A stretch of 64,000 bases of DNA from Ilyonectria destructans (GCA_020740775.1 JAHEWK010000010.1:1860001-1924000), one strand, 5' to 3'. Numbered from the stretch's first letter, positions 37,071-48,867 are shown. Made by a program: numbers and translations. The notes: generated by a model from the sequence alone, not told the origin.

Positions 37071-38762
37071 ATGGCGTTTGGGCGACTGAGTGCCCTGTAC
37101 GCGACGGCGTCACTCTGCCTCGTTGCGGCGGCCGCCGTTGTACCACCGTCAGATCAGAAACCCATCGTTACGCCAGATGAGCTGCCCGAAAACGCTCCCA
37201 ACCATGTCGTCGTTGTTGACAATGGTGCCGCAGCAGCCAAGATAATGCTATTTCCCGCCTCCCGAACGTATCCGGACGACCTGAGGGACATGGGCAAAAC
37301 CCTGCCGGGCTGTTCAGAGGAGGATGACGTCGAGGTGATTCATCTCGACACAGACGTGTGCTTGTCGGGCGAGTACTACATGCGGGATAATGTCAAGGTC
37401 CTCGAATCGCCAACCTGCGCGAATGGTTCCGTCCCAACGTTCATGTTCTACCAGAGCAGAGGCTGTACTGGTTCACTCCGCCATGTGATGCAGAACATCG
37501 ACGAGCTGACAGGAAGCTGCCTCTGGTCTGAAGAAGCCATCTCCGTCCCGTCATACTACTGGTCGCTGATATACCGATGCGACGACGAAGTTGATGGCGC
37601 TGCTCACCACCAGGACGCCAATCCGACCGTCCTCTACCAGAACGTCGCTGGTGCACCAGGCGGCGTGCGATACCACCACGGGACCACGTTCCCCTGCCAT
37701 AGCGATTTTGCAAATAGGACTCACGCAACCAAACTCGAGCCCGGCAACTGCCATTGGCCTTGGAGTCCCTGGAGCTTGGAGTCCATCGAGATCGTCTCCC
37801 CCGCAGTTTGTAACAACGGCACTCGAGCGCAAGTCATACTGTATGAAGACATTGGAAAACCTGGGTTGGACTACATGTGTAACGCGGGAGATATTACACT
37901 GGAAAATTCAATCCTGGACGTCGATGATTGGATGCTCGACACCTGCATCAATATGTCTCGGCTGAGGCGCCTGAACGGTGGCTTTAGCAGGGCTCTGGGA
38001 GTCATGTTCCACTGCGATGGAATGTGCATTAAGGGACAGCAACAAGACGAACAAAAGGAGGCAATCTCCGAGACGTCGATCCCGCGAGGACCTAGGATAT
38101 CACACAGCGAGTGCGCAACCTCGGCTGGTTACTGGCAGTGGGATGATCCTGTTCGCCCCAAAACATTCATTTATCCCCAGCCAATGACTTGCATGACACT
38201 CCCGGAGGCTCACCAGCTTCGCATTCACGAACAGCCGACTTGTCCCGATGGCACCGAAGGTCGGCTCGCTATGTGGCAGGAGCCTGGTTGTGCGGGCTGG
38301 CCAAAGACGATCCAAGGCGTCGATACCCTGAACTGCAAGAACTGGGATTTGCGGTCTGAGACGAGCTACATGATTTGGTGCGGCCCCGAGGGGTTGACAG
38401 CCGAAGAGCGGAATCTCAAGGACGAGGATGACAGGGCCGTTGTTTCGAGTGATGAGTGTCCCCGACTGAACATGAAGCCGGGTTGGGTAGTCGCGGGTCG
38501 TGATCACGGGGCCACAATCCGGCGTATGGATGCCGACCAAGATTGCATCAGCGTTTGGAAAGATGATCAACTCAAGGTGTACGGGAACGCAAAGTGCCCA
38601 AGCGGGAAGGATGCCAAGCTGGTCAAGTACAGTGACTCTTCTTGTCGTTGGGAGTCGTATCAGACGGTTGGTGTAGCGAGCCTGATCGATACGTGCACGC
38701 AGGTTTGCGAAGGAGTGAGCCGCAATAGCTGTGGCATCAAGTTCTCGTGTGATGGTCGGTGA
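37071..38762 (+). CDS. secreted cysteine-rich protein with four diverged tandem modules
   Basis: Single exon, 563 aa. A signal peptide (about 1-25, ALYATASLCLVAAAAVV) is followed by a proline-containing linker. Then come four modules of roughly 80-120 residues, each with the order Cys ... x-P-x-C or C-x-[DNSG]-G ... a G-C or Cys about 15-25 residues later ... a closing Cys. Examples are SPTCANGSVP...SRGCTGS...IYRCDD, SPAVCNNGTRA...DYMCNAG...FHCDG, QPTCPDGTEG...EPGCAGW...IWCGP, and NAKCPSGKDA...DSSCRWE...FSCDG. The regular Cys spacing suggests disulfide-bonded domains. I do not recognise the family. It is exported from the cell and has no membrane anchor. An in-frame GTG upstream was rejected because the ATG at 37071 directly precedes the signal peptide. 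Confidence 0.85.
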   Translation: MAFGRLSALYATASLCLVAAAAVVPPSDQKPIVTPDELPENAPNHVVVVDNGAAAAKIMLFPASRTYPDDLRDMGKTLPGCSEEDDVEVIHLDTDVCLSGEYYMRDNVKVLESPTCANGSVPTFMFYQSRGCTGSLRHVMQNIDELTGSCLWSEEAISVPSYYWSLIYRCDDEVDGAAHHQDANPTVLYQNVAGAPGGVRYHHGTTFPCHSDFANRTHATKLEPGNCHWPWSPWSLESIEIVSPAVCNNGTRAQVILYEDIGKPGLDYMCNAGDITLENSILDVDDWMLDTCINMSRLRRLNGGFSRALGVMFHCDGMCIKGQQQDEQKEAISETSIPRGPRISHSECATSAGYWQWDDPVRPKTFIYPQPMTCMTLPEAHQLRIHEQPTCPDGTEGRLAMWQEPGCAGWPKTIQGVDTLNCKNWDLRSETSYMIWCGPEGLTAEERNLKDEDDRAVVSSDECPRLNMKPGWVVAGRDHGATIRRMDADQDCISVWKDDQLKVYGNAKCPSGKDAKLVKYSDSSCRWESYQTVGVASLIDTCTQVCEGVSRNSCGIKFSCDGR

Positions 38763-41121
38763 GAGGTATCGATAGAAGTGGTCTTTCGTGGTGGCCCGGC
38801 GTGATTCGTTTATGGTATTGGACGCGGGGATCCGATGGCCTAATCTTGGAAGGAAATATTAGCTAGAGGCCTTGCTCTGATGTGCAGCATTAGTTGAATG
38901 ATTTAATGTGATTATGCTTTCCGCTTTAGAATCAGGCGCAACCAAGTGATGGTTTAGGGTAAGGTTGTCAAAACCAGCAGCAGTTTGCTGTAATGACGAA
39001 AAGAAAGGTTGGGGCCGGGATGGCTTGAATAAAAGCCTAGCACTCGACAGTAAATTTTAGAATGAGTATACAGGGACGCCTGTGTTACATTTGCTTTTCT
39101 TATCTTGCCATGTGCCTATTTTTAAGCTTCATACCCGGTGCCATCCGGCTTACCACGAAGGACTGGGGTTAAACCCCGTCTCCAGCCAAGCTAAGAATGA
39201 GGAATATCAATTTCAATACCGTCGATATAATTAAGAAATAAGATAAGCCGTCACTAGCAAACAAGCAAAACATGCAGTACGATGGAGTCATACGTACTGA
39301 CCTGGGGTTGGCAAGAGAGGGCGATAGGTGGGCCCCTGAAGAGCTCGAATGATATTGTAGCTAGCGCTTCCGCTTTCCTGCTGCATTGCGGTTCCCAATT
39401 GGTCTGAAGGAAAAATAATGGCATAAAGGGCGGTTATCTCATTTAGCTGCAGCTGTGAGCCTCATTAGTCAGATGCTAGTCTCATCGCCAGGCGTCCAGC
39501 TTATGACAATACCCCTTATTGTAGAGTATGTCTCCCCAGGCCTTGTCGAGGATCAGCGCATGGAAGGAAGTCATGAGGGCAAAAAATCCAAACTACATCA
39601 CACGGATCTAGTATGGGATCCTTCGATCCTTACACATCTACGAGTACGGCCTTCGTGGAACTCCGCGTATTGAATGAGCAATGACCAAGCCCCGTTCCCG
39701 TGGGGGTAGTTGATCTCAAATCTCGCCATGTCCAGCCACAATGGGGCCTTACCCTTGGGGAGTGGAAGGAATTTGGCGGAAAAATCTCAGCTTACTTGGA
39801 AAGGTTGGTCAAGGTGGTATTCCAGAAGAAACGGCAGCAAGGATATTGCAGGGAGGTGGTGCAATAAGCCAGGGATCCCGAGTGCTCAACAAAGTAGCAT
39901 GACGGTACGTGGCGGCACCCAGATCTAGAAGCCAGCAGTTTATGGACAATCATCCGGCTGGTTCACAAGCATTCCCTGTCCAAAGTGGAGTTGTCCTCCA
40001 AGCGATTAAAATATCGAGTCAGGCGCACGAGGACAGACCGCTTCACCAGCATATGACGCACCCACTCGACGCGTCTCGGGGTTGTATTGTCTTCAGTTTT
40101 GTCCATTAGTCATTCCGTATTGGCCACTCCATCGTAGCAATGGTGGCTTCAACCTGTGCAGGTCATGACCGGAGTTGGAATCGGACGGATCCGAGTCATT
40201 TGACAGACCCACGTGGATATCGCGCGCTCCGGCAGTCCCCTACTTATCTTCCTATCAGCGGCGTTACATCATGGCCCACTCTGGATGCAGGGAACGGCTT
40301 TTATCAACGCAAGAGCCGCACTAGGCACGCATATTTTCCACTGCCGGTGCGACGTCAAGTACCGTTGTTGCCCAGTGGCGCGTCTCGGACGACAATTCTC
40401 CATGAGACGTTCGAGTTTACAATCGTGGTTATTCCAGGCCAGTCTTGTAATTGCTGAACAGGATGTCTATCGATCGTCTGCGGCTACAAAAAGCTTACTG
40501 CCATCTTCTTCAGGGACTTGTCAGGTTCATATCGGCGTCTCCACTTGCGATATTCAACAGAATACGGGCGAATTCTTGCCCCCCCGAGGAGATCTACGGC
40601 CCCGACTTCTTCCTTTGACCAGAAGAATCCTTCTTCCGGTTTCAAACCGTCATTTTGCGCTATTTTAACATGGTCCGTGAGGAAGTTTGCTCCACGGCTG
40701 ATCCTGCGCTGGCTGGTCAGCGCTGCCGTGACGGAGGCAATCCCCACATAGTCCAAATAGCCCGAGAAACCACCGTGCCGTGTAGCCGGCTCACGGCGCG
40801 CTCTCGTACGCGGGCCCCAGAATCATCACGGAGATACCCACAAGACTTCCAGGCTCGCGTCGACAGCCAACAAGAGCCGTCGCGTATTTGCCTCACTTGC
40901 TGGTTAAGCCCACAGGTGCTATTGGCGCGTCATGCCCCCGGCCAAAGGCCAGTGCCCTCAACGGTCCCATGGGGCTCCGCATAAGTCATGTCCGGAGAGA
41001 GCGGACGCAGAGTGCGGAGGAGAACCTTATATGAGCATCCCCGCGACCTCTGGATGCCACTCTGGATGCCAGCTCTACTTCACCTCTCTTCCCTGGGAAA
41101 CCGCCAAAAACCACCAGAGCA
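38763..41121. other. long intergenic region
   Basis: About 2.4 kb. Short frames (for example 40213-40668) overlap each other on both strands and lack family features. The last part is the promoter of the MFS gene. No repeat boundary was found. Confidence 0.45.
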
Positions 41122-42737
41122 ATGGAGACCGCCAAGTATCTCGGAGTCAGCGGCAGCGCCCTGAGCAGACTGCAGCTTGCGCTGATTGTCGCCCCTGCCT
41201 TTACGCTCTTCGGCTACAACCAGGCCGGAATCGGTGGCCTTCTGAGCGAGGAGGATTGGGTCAAGACGTTCCCCGAGATCGACACCGTCAACGCCGCCGT
41301 GGGATCTGAGAAGAGCAGAAAGTCGACGCTCCAAGGCTTCGTTGTTGCGACCTTTGTCATTGGCGCCCTCATCGGCTCCCTGTCGTGTTCCTACACTGGC
41401 GACAAGTTCGGACGCCGCAATGTCATCTTCTTCGCTGCCATCTGCTCGCTGATCGGCGAGACTATCGAGGCTTCCTCCTTCAGCCTCGCCCAGTTCATCG
41501 TCGGCAGAGTCATCATCGGTCTCGGTGTTGGCCAGCTGAGCTCCATCGTCCCCGTCTGGATGAGTGAGACATCCGCCGCCGCAAACCGTGGTCGTCACGT
41601 CGTCTTGACCGGACTGTTCATGTGCCTGGGTTACACCCTCGAGTCATGGATTGACCTCGCCTTTTTCGAGTTCAAGCACGGCCCGGTTACGTGGCGCCCT
41701 CCTGTCGCCCTGGGTATCGTTTTCTCCATCATCGTCATGGCCTCCGTCTATACTCTCCCCGAAAGTCCCCGTTGGCTCGTCCTCAAAAACCACTCGGAGG
41801 AGGCTCGCCACGTCATCTCCGCCCTACGAGGACTTCCCGGAGACTCGATGGAGGTTCAGGCTGAGCTTGCCGGAATCGAGCACTCCCTGGAGGAGACGAG
41901 CAACGGCGGAGCTAAGCTGCGTGATATGCTCAAGATGGGCGATGACAAGCTTCTCTACCGCTTCTGTCTCTGCATCCTGCTGCAATTCTTCCAGCAGATG
42001 TCTGGCAGCAACCTGGTCAGCGTTTACGCCACCGTCCTTTTCCAGAACAACCTTGGCATGAGCAGTGAGATGTCCCGTATCCTCTCTGGAGGTGCCCTGA
42101 CCTGGAAGTTCTTGTCCTCTTTCCTGGCCTTCTTCACCATTGATCGCTTCGGACGTCGAGCCGTATTCATGATCAGCGGTGTCGGCATGTCTGCTTGCAT
42201 GGCTGCTCTTGCCATCACCACCTCGTTTGGTCCCGAAAACAGGCCTGCTATGATTGCTGCTGGCTGCTTCATCTACCTTTACAACACCTGGGTTCCCATT
42301 GGTTTCCTCGGTGCCAACTTCCTGTACTGCACAGAGGTCGCGCCTATTCGCCTCCGAATGGCCATGTCTTCTATCTCGACAGCTAACCACTGGCTTTGGT
42401 ATGTGAACCAAACCCCTTTTCCAATGAGTATAGTACTAATGCGTCTCACAGGAACTTCGTTGTTGTCATGGTCACTCCTGTGGCAATCGAAAGCATTGGT
42501 TGGAGATATTATATAGTTTTCAGTGTTATTGCGGCTTGTATTCCCCTCTCGGTGTACTTCCTCTTCCCTGAGACTATGGGCCGGAACTTGGAGGAGATTG
42601 AGATGATGTTCAAGGACTCTCCATCGGTGTGGGGCACTGTCAAGTTCGCAAAGAACCGACCCATCGCGATGCCTCAAGAGTTCCTTGCCAAGGACAAGGC
42701 CGCCCACCTGGAAGCTCCCATGGAATCCGACGACTGA
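41122..42737 (+). CDS. MFS sugar transporter
   Basis: Two exons (41122-42398, 42452-42737) give 520 aa. The 53-bp intron has a TACTAAT branch site. Sugar-porter signatures are FGYNQAGIGGLL in helix 1, DKFGRRNVIF, RVIIGLGVGQLSSIVPVWMSE, LPESPRWLV, LQFFQQMSGSNLVSVYA, DRFGRRAVF and FPETMGRNLEEIE. The 12-helix layout and QQ(M)SG motif place it with fungal sugar/polyol permeases. The long leader (from about 40920) is GC-rich compared with the flanks. It precedes the amidase gene on the same strand but is 1.35 kb away, so co-regulation is uncertain. Confidence 0.93.
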
Positions 42738-43775
42738 AGCTAGAGTTACGAAGAAGAGAAACGGCCAAAAATCAACTGCGTTTGAAGAATTTATGTCATA
42801 TTATGGGGTATTTCAGATGCATTAGAGGCATCAAAATTTACAATACTTGTTAGGCTGGGTGACTTCTTGGTATCCCCACGAATAGTGTAACTCAATCCCC
42901 GTCACCTTGGTGCATTCGATGACTTTATACTACGCTAGAATTTTCTAGATGTTGAAACCTTGGCCGATTCTAAGCAGGCTATGATGACGCCATACCAAAT
43001 TATCCTCAGTCATCGGCTGCGGGCGCTGCAGTGTAGAGTGAGTGGAATGCCAGGCGGATGGATCCAAAAATGTACCGCAACACACGCTGCTAATCTACTG
43101 TTGGTGGACCCGAGGTCGGACCCTTGTTCCGACTTGTCCCGTTTTACGCCTGAGATGCTAGGCATACGGGACAGAGGTGATCGCCCCAGCGATACACCGT
43201 CTGTCACACATAGCTAGCCTAGTCATCATCAGACAGTTTATCAGGTCCTAGCAACGTCCCCGTAATTCCACCATCTACCTATATCAGGAAAAAGCATGCT
43301 GCCACCCTAAGGAATAGGGCTAGAGTCAAGGTAAACACAACTAGACTATACTCTAAAGTTAATAAAGATAATTTCTCAAGCCTTGTGCCGACAACTTGCT
43401 CACCTTGAGGGAGCAGACAGAAGTTAGATTAGATAATTTCTCAAATAAACTAACCTAGTATATCTGTTGAAAGAAGCCCACAGCCGCCGCCAGGGCGGCA
43501 GTTATGGCCTCAGGCAGCCAGCGGCAGTACGTTCGGTTGGATCAATACCTTTTGCATCTTACTGTCAGGAAAGGTGCAGCTGATTTATCCCAGATGTTCT
43601 AAAGTAATAGATTAGCCAAACTTGGCGCCATCATTGCATGCCGGGTTCTAGAGCCTATATTGAACAATGCTCTACGTCTCAAATGACCTTTTCGAATTAT
43701 TCTTTGTCATGCAGTGCCAACTTCGCCAGGTCCAGACACTTTCTTATGAGCTTGGCGTTTTCGGCGTGGGAAAAT

Positions 43776-43819
43776 CGGCTCCACCTTCCCTCCCAGGACC
43801 GGTTCGAGCTTCCCTCCCA
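43776..43819 (+). repeat. CGGCTCCAC-TTCCCTCCC motif, copy 1 (amidase promoter)
   Basis: CGGCTCCACCTTCCCTCCC, then CGGTTCGAGCTTCCCTCCC. A closely related block in the same orientation occurs at 46547-46595 downstream of the amidase gene. It lies 266 bp before the amidase ATG and 136 bp before its TATA-like box, so a regulatory role is possible. Confidence 0.5.
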
Positions 43820-43954
43820 GTTCATCTCGCGATGGCTTCAAACCAGAACCTCGCGAGAAAATTGTGGCTGTTCCAAGTCGACGAATGTAATGAGCGGTAA
43901 AGTACCTTCCATGTTTGGCATTAATCTTATAGCCACGGCGTGGTCGAACCTGGA

Positions 43955-43960
43955 TATAAA
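43955..43960 (+). promoter_or_regulatory. TATA-like box of the amidase gene
   Basis: TATAAA, 130 bp before the ATG at 44085. Confidence 0.4.
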
Positions 43961-44084
43961 GGTGGCTACCATCCTGCCTCAACACCAAGATCCTGTTCCT
44001 TTCCCACCTCCAAGTCATTCTCACCTATACGTTCTACGTCATCATTTATTCCCTCCTGGAGCAGAATTTTACTGAGCAGTCAGA

Positions 44085-46142
44085 ATGACCACTTCAACAT
44101 CTCTCAACTTAGTGGAAGCTAGCGTCGCCCAGTTGAGGCGGGCTCTTGATGCCCAAGCTCTGACCAGCGTGGACTTGGTCTCACTTTATCTGCACCGCAT
44201 CGGAAAGTACGACTGCCGCGGTCCATCTCTCAACGCAATCTGCGTTCTCAACCCGAATGTATTCGAAGAAGCGCAAGCATCCGATGACTATCGCGCCTCA
44301 GGCCGTTCACCTCGGCCTCTGGAAGGAATTCCTTTCACAGTCAAGGACAGTTTCAAGGTCAAGGGCCTGACGGTGGCAGCAGGCTCGCCAGCCTTTGCCA
44401 ACCTTGTGGCTTCATCCGACGCCGCCATCGTCGAATCTCTTCGAAATTCAGGAGCAATCCTGCTCGGAAAGACGAACATGCCTCCGATGGCAGATGGAGG
44501 CCCTCAAAGGGGGCTTTACGGGAGAGCTGAAAGCCCATACAACCCCGTGTACGGAACCACCGCCTATGCATCAGGGTCTTCCAACGGCAGTGGAACCTCG
44601 ACTACGACCAGTTTCGCAGCATTTGGCTTTGGTGGAGAGACGGTCACATCCGGCAGATCCCCTGCATCGAACAATGCTCTAATAGGCTACTCCCCTTCAC
44701 GAGGTGTCATCCCCGGTCGAGGTCAATGGCCTCTCTACCCAATGTGCGATGTCATCGTTCCTCATACACGGTCGATGAGAGACTTGTTTGAGGTTCTCAA
44801 CGTCATCGTCGCTGACGACAAGAATGCCGTACCAGGCCTGGACTTCTGGCGTAATCAGCCCTTTACTCCGGTTCCCAAATGTTCCGAGATGCGCCCTACC
44901 GACTACCACAGCCTTGGGGATCGCACCTCTTTGCAAGGGAAGCGCATCGCAGTTCCTAGGTGTTATCTTGGAGTTCAGGGAGCGCAGCCGGCTACAGTCT
45001 GCACAGACTCCGTGCTGGAACTCTGGAATCAAGCCCGGGTCGACCTCGAGTCCCTCGGAGCGACTGTGGTAGAAACAGATTTCCCCCTCATGGAGCAGTA
45101 TACGAAAAAGGACTTCCCTGGACAGAGCTCCAATGTGCCCGGCATATCTAGTGAATGGGTCAGCTTGGAACGCTGCGAGATGATCGCCTTGGCGTGGGAC
45201 GATTTCCTGCGTGCTAACGGTGACGAACAATACCCCAACTTGCTCGCTGCCGACCCAGACCGAATTCACCCTCTGGTCGCTCCAATGGACGATCCATCAC
45301 TACATTCCGAGGCCCAGAACCAAGTCCGATATTCGGACATGTTTGAGGCTGTGCGACTCCGCAAAAACGATATCTACACCCTCCCCGGATGTGAGCAGGC
45401 GGTTAGCGCCCTCGAAGATATGCGAAAACAACTCTACGAGGATTGGATGGACAACAACGGTTTTGACATGATGGTATTTCCTACAAACGGAGATGTTCCC
45501 TATGCTGACGCGGATGAAAACCGCGAGTCCATGCTTCACGCCCTCCAGGAAGGAATCAAGTATTCCAACGGCGGTCGAGCACTCAAGCACCTTGGCGTCC
45601 CTTGCATCACTGTACCCATGGGTACCATGAAGGACAAAAAGATTCCAGTTGGGCTCAACTTCTGTTCCAAAGCCTGGGAAGACGAGAACTTGCTCAGGTG
45701 GGCCTTTGCGTACGAAGCCGGCTCGCAGAAACGAACGATACCCCCACTCACTCCGGCCCTACCCTCTGATCAAATCCTCTTCACCGATCCTCAACCATTC
45801 GCTTCAAGAAAATCCGCCCCATTCCTGGAGATTGAGACCAACAGCTATGAAAGAGAACAGTCCACCGATGACGAAATCCGCATCGTATCAGCGTCGGGCA
45901 GCGTGGGGGTTACTGATTCGGCAATCCAACTGACTACCGTCAAAGCTTTTGTGAATGGTGATCCATTTGAGGGCATTACAGTGAAGGATGACAAATGGTC
46001 ATTCCAGGGCCGCCTACAGCGACCGAAAAGGGTGGAAAGGTTTCCCACATTGACCACAGTACCAAAGGATCAGTTTATGGTGGTTATTGTAGCAAAGGCC
46101 TCCAATGGTAGGTCTGCGGCCAAGCTGTTGATGATTGACTAG
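44085..46142 (+). CDS. amidase-signature family enzyme with C-terminal extension
   Basis: Intronless, 685 aa. The Ser-cisSer-Lys triad can be placed: Lys87 in GIPFTVKDSF, the cis-Ser in YASGSSNGSG (about 165), and the nucleophile about Ser189 in GGETVTSGRSPASNN. PSRGVIPGRGQWPLYP follows, then VPHTRSMRDL. Amidase-signature enzymes cleave linear amides to acid and amine/ammonia. The core ends near residue 560 (GVPCITVPMGTMKDKKIPVG is the usual late block). About 115 further residues (VSASGSVGVTDSAIQLTTV) look like a small beta-rich domain not found in minimal amidases. No signal peptide. A Zn2Cys6 gene lies convergent downstream and a transaminase and acetyl-CoA synthetase beyond it. Confidence 0.92.
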   Translation: MTTSTSLNLVEASVAQLRRALDAQALTSVDLVSLYLHRIGKYDCRGPSLNAICVLNPNVFEEAQASDDYRASGRSPRPLEGIPFTVKDSFKVKGLTVAAGSPAFANLVASSDAAIVESLRNSGAILLGKTNMPPMADGGPQRGLYGRAESPYNPVYGTTAYASGSSNGSGTSTTTSFAAFGFGGETVTSGRSPASNNALIGYSPSRGVIPGRGQWPLYPMCDVIVPHTRSMRDLFEVLNVIVADDKNAVPGLDFWRNQPFTPVPKCSEMRPTDYHSLGDRTSLQGKRIAVPRCYLGVQGAQPATVCTDSVLELWNQARVDLESLGATVVETDFPLMEQYTKKDFPGQSSNVPGISSEWVSLERCEMIALAWDDFLRANGDEQYPNLLAADPDRIHPLVAPMDDPSLHSEAQNQVRYSDMFEAVRLRKNDIYTLPGCEQAVSALEDMRKQLYEDWMDNNGFDMMVFPTNGDVPYADADENRESMLHALQEGIKYSNGGRALKHLGVPCITVPMGTMKDKKIPVGLNFCSKAWEDENLLRWAFAYEAGSQKRTIPPLTPALPSDQILFTDPQPFASRKSAPFLEIETNSYEREQSTDDEIRIVSASGSVGVTDSAIQLTTVKAFVNGDPFEGITVKDDKWSFQGRLQRPKRVERFPTLTTVPKDQFMVVIVAKASNGRSAAKLLMID

Positions 46143-46732
46143 AACTGGATGAGTCCTTGGCAATGGGAGGCAAGCCATTATGTTGAGAATTATAAACCAA
46201 ACTTCAAACAAATGACCAAATATCGATGCATCTAAAATAGTCTGTATTGTTTTATGCAAGTTCTACATATCGAGACATTCGTCCCGCCGGAACAGACTCG
46301 GCTGCTCTCTACGAAGATGTGAAGGACGGTGAAGCTTTTAGGCCACTTTTGACCTTTCGACAGACAACGCTAGGGGTCAGGAACCCTCGGCCTAACTTGC
46401 TAAATTATCATTTGGCAATCTTTAGCGAGATCATTTTGACTTGACATTACGTTATTCCAATTCTTCTATTGGCATGTCCATATGCCAACAAATCCTGCGT
46501 TGAACCGAGCGCCAACTGCGGTTTTTACCTTCCCTTTCCGGCCGTTCGGCTCCACATTCCCTCCCTGGCTGTTGTCGGTTCGACATTCCTCCCTTAGAGC
46601 GCGGCAAGCCAAAAATTCATAGATGAACGAATATCCTAGGTACTGTCGAAATGACTGCGTTCACGAAAGGACAAGAGATTAAATATTTTGTAATGTATTT
46701 GTAGGCTTTGGACCTTTCTACTAGCGGAATCG
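46143..46732. other. convergent intergenic region
   Basis: About 590 bp between the 3' ends of the amidase and Zn2Cys6 genes. It contains copy 2 of the pyrimidine-rich motif and no gene. Confidence 0.5.
46547..46595 (+). repeat. CGGCTCCAC-TTCCCTCCC motif, copy 2
   Basis: CGGCTCCACATTCCCTCCC, then CGGTTCGACATTCCTCCC. It matches copy 1 at 43776 in both half-motifs, with a spacer several bases longer. Confidence 0.5.
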
Positions 46733-48363
46733 TCAAACTAACAGAGCACAGATACCCATATCGACCATTGCAAGTCTGGGGGTCCAAAGTGAATTCCTGT
46801 GTCGATTCCAGCAGTGTTGTATAATGCGTAGCACAGTCTTACAGTTGCTAAAGGCTGAGTCCGATTGTGTGAGAATTCCCTCGAGTATATTCTCGAAAAA
46901 TGGTTGTTGATGTGGTCTAGCGAGACACCCGACGACACAGATCGACCAGGTCAAGCCTCGCAATGAGACATCCTTTGGTAAGTTTTCAATAGCATCGATG
47001 ACTTTAGCTATTGCATCATCTTCGTCTGTTGTGATTATATCCGAGGCTCCGGGGATGGTGTATAGTTGCACAAGAGCCGTAGTGGCGAAGATCCGGGTTA
47101 CCAAGCGAGACTTTCGTGTTGATATAGTCTAAAGGAGGGCAGGTTAGATATGATGGGCTTGAGGTTTTACTCTAAACTTACCTCTGGTTCCGAATCCAGC
47201 GCATCAAGGCCATAGTGAATCCTTGCTTCTAGGGCCTCGATGTTGGAATGAAGTGTTTCAAGTTCGTAGGAATTCCCCTCAGCGCCCAGGCTTGCAATAT
47301 CACCTATTATAATCATCATCCAATTTTGACATCCCATCACCCGGGACATGTCCACTTCCTGGACATTGAGCCATTGACGATACGGTGTCCTGGGTTGAGA
47401 ACCCGTCGACGTGCAGGCTAGAATGTCAAACCAAAGCAAATTTGCGACCTGAAATCTCTGGGCAATGGCTATTCCGCCAACTAGCTCAGAGTCTGCTCCT
47501 TTTAATTCCGCTGGCTGGAGTTGGAGTTCGGAGGGCGTTGGTTCGGCCAAAATCGAGCCCAGGGCGCTGACATGCGGCTCCCAGTTGCTCGTTCCTCCCT
47601 GGAATACCTGTCCTTCAATTAACTTTGCAACAGTGTACAGTGGCATTCAACATACTTGGAAGCTGATTAAAGCTAGCCCTCCCGCCACGAATTCTACCCA
47701 CTCCTCCCGGTTGCTTGCAAATCCCTCAACTTCACGCCGGGACAAGACCTGGCGGAGTTCTTGCAATGCCTTCGTGTGATATTGAATCAGCTCTGACTCT
47801 TGGCTTTCGGCTCGGTAATGCGACACAATATGCTGATGCAGCGCGGACAGCGTAAGCGCAGCCTGGCGCAGGGGAGCACTCTTGGTGAGAAGCCAGAACA
47901 GCCAACCTCGTCCTCCAAGATCCGGATCGTCCACATAAAAGGGATATTGGAGTGGGAAAATGTAGTCTAGGTAGTGGACAATATGCTGCGCTTCCCTAAA
48001 GCTCGTGTTTTCGGATGAGGCTGGTTCCACTCGTTCCAAGGCCGGTTCGGGGTCAACTGTGGGTGGCTGCGATAATCTCGCCTCACTCACACGCGATGTG
48101 GGAGTGACAAGAGGCGGAGATGATCGGTTTTGAAGTCGTCGGGTGCGCCGGAAATTCTCCTTGACGGTACGTTTGATGTTCTGCAACTCTGAATCGAGCC
48201 TTCGTGGATCATTCATCCAGGCTGGTGGTTTAGACTCGTAGCCATAACACGGAATCCCACGACTGCTGCATTCCTTGCAGATGGGAAACAACTCGTCGCA
48301 CTTCCGGTGACGGATCCTGCAAGTCCAGCAGCCGATGCGTCCCCGATTCACGTACGGCGGCAT
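46733..48363 (-). CDS. Zn2Cys6 transcription factor of the amidase block
   Basis: Three exons (48363-47656, 47607-47182, 47128-46733) give 509 aa; introns are 48 and 53 bp. The zinc cluster is at residues 12-39 (CWTCRIRHRKCDELFPICKEC then GIPC), followed by a PPAWM linker typical of the group. The body matches the fungal-specific regulatory fold (HYLDYIFPLQYPFYVDD, LTLSALHQHIV, QRFQVANLLWFDILAC). The C-terminal GLTWSICVVGCLARP is the usual late segment of arginine/acetate-type regulators. It is flanked by the amidase and the (R)-amine transaminase, so it is the likely regulator of this block (inference). Confidence 0.92.
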
Positions 48364-48867
48364 GGTGAATGAATTGATTCAAGGGTCAACATGATCCAAA
48401 TTGCCCAGCATTAACCACGGCCAGTAAGATGTAGAAATAGGAGGAAGAAGCGGAGGGAGTGGGGAAGCCTGCAATCGACCATACGCTAATGGTTCCATTT
48501 TATACGGAAGGAATTTGACTAGCCACGTTGTTGCAAGTGCTCCTACCCTACACTAATTATTTTATCGCGTGATTCATGAAATATGTTGGCTTATCGAGCA
48601 GTTCAAGCCACGTAAGAGCCGCTTCCCCCTATATCCAAGCTTTGATTCTAACTGCTCCATCATTATAGACAGCTTGACTAAGAGTCTGAGAGAGACCGAC
48701 CTCTTGGAAGCCACAATGGAGTTGAGCAACGGCGAGCTAATATTACTACGTTCAAATTTCGGTGGATTCAATACCTACAACTGACTGTTATAGTGCATGT
48801 ATGTGATTCATAAAGCAAGTCTACATTGGCGCACAAGAATCGCAAATTTCTTGACCCAAGCACACCG
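48364..48867. other. intergenic region
   Basis: About 500 bp between the transaminase 3' end and the Zn2Cys6 start. No gene recognised. Confidence 0.5.

Larger units (their letters stand above)
42738..44084. other. intergenic region with short repeats
   Basis: About 1.35 kb without a gene. AGATAATTTCTCAA occurs twice, 65 bp apart (43366-43379 and 43431-43444). A pyrimidine-rich motif pair lies at 43776-43819 (annotated separately). Confidence 0.5.

Noticed and set aside
39150..39195. GGGTTAAACCCC segment resembling a tRNA T-arm
   Set aside because: No acceptor stem, A box or anticodon arm could be placed around it.
40213..40668. 151-codon plus-strand frame
   Set aside because: Overlaps other frames on both strands, odd composition, no domain or signal peptide.
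43638..44075. 145-codon frame just before the amidase gene
   Set aside because: Covers the promoter, TATA-like box and repeat motif of the amidase gene; no family features.
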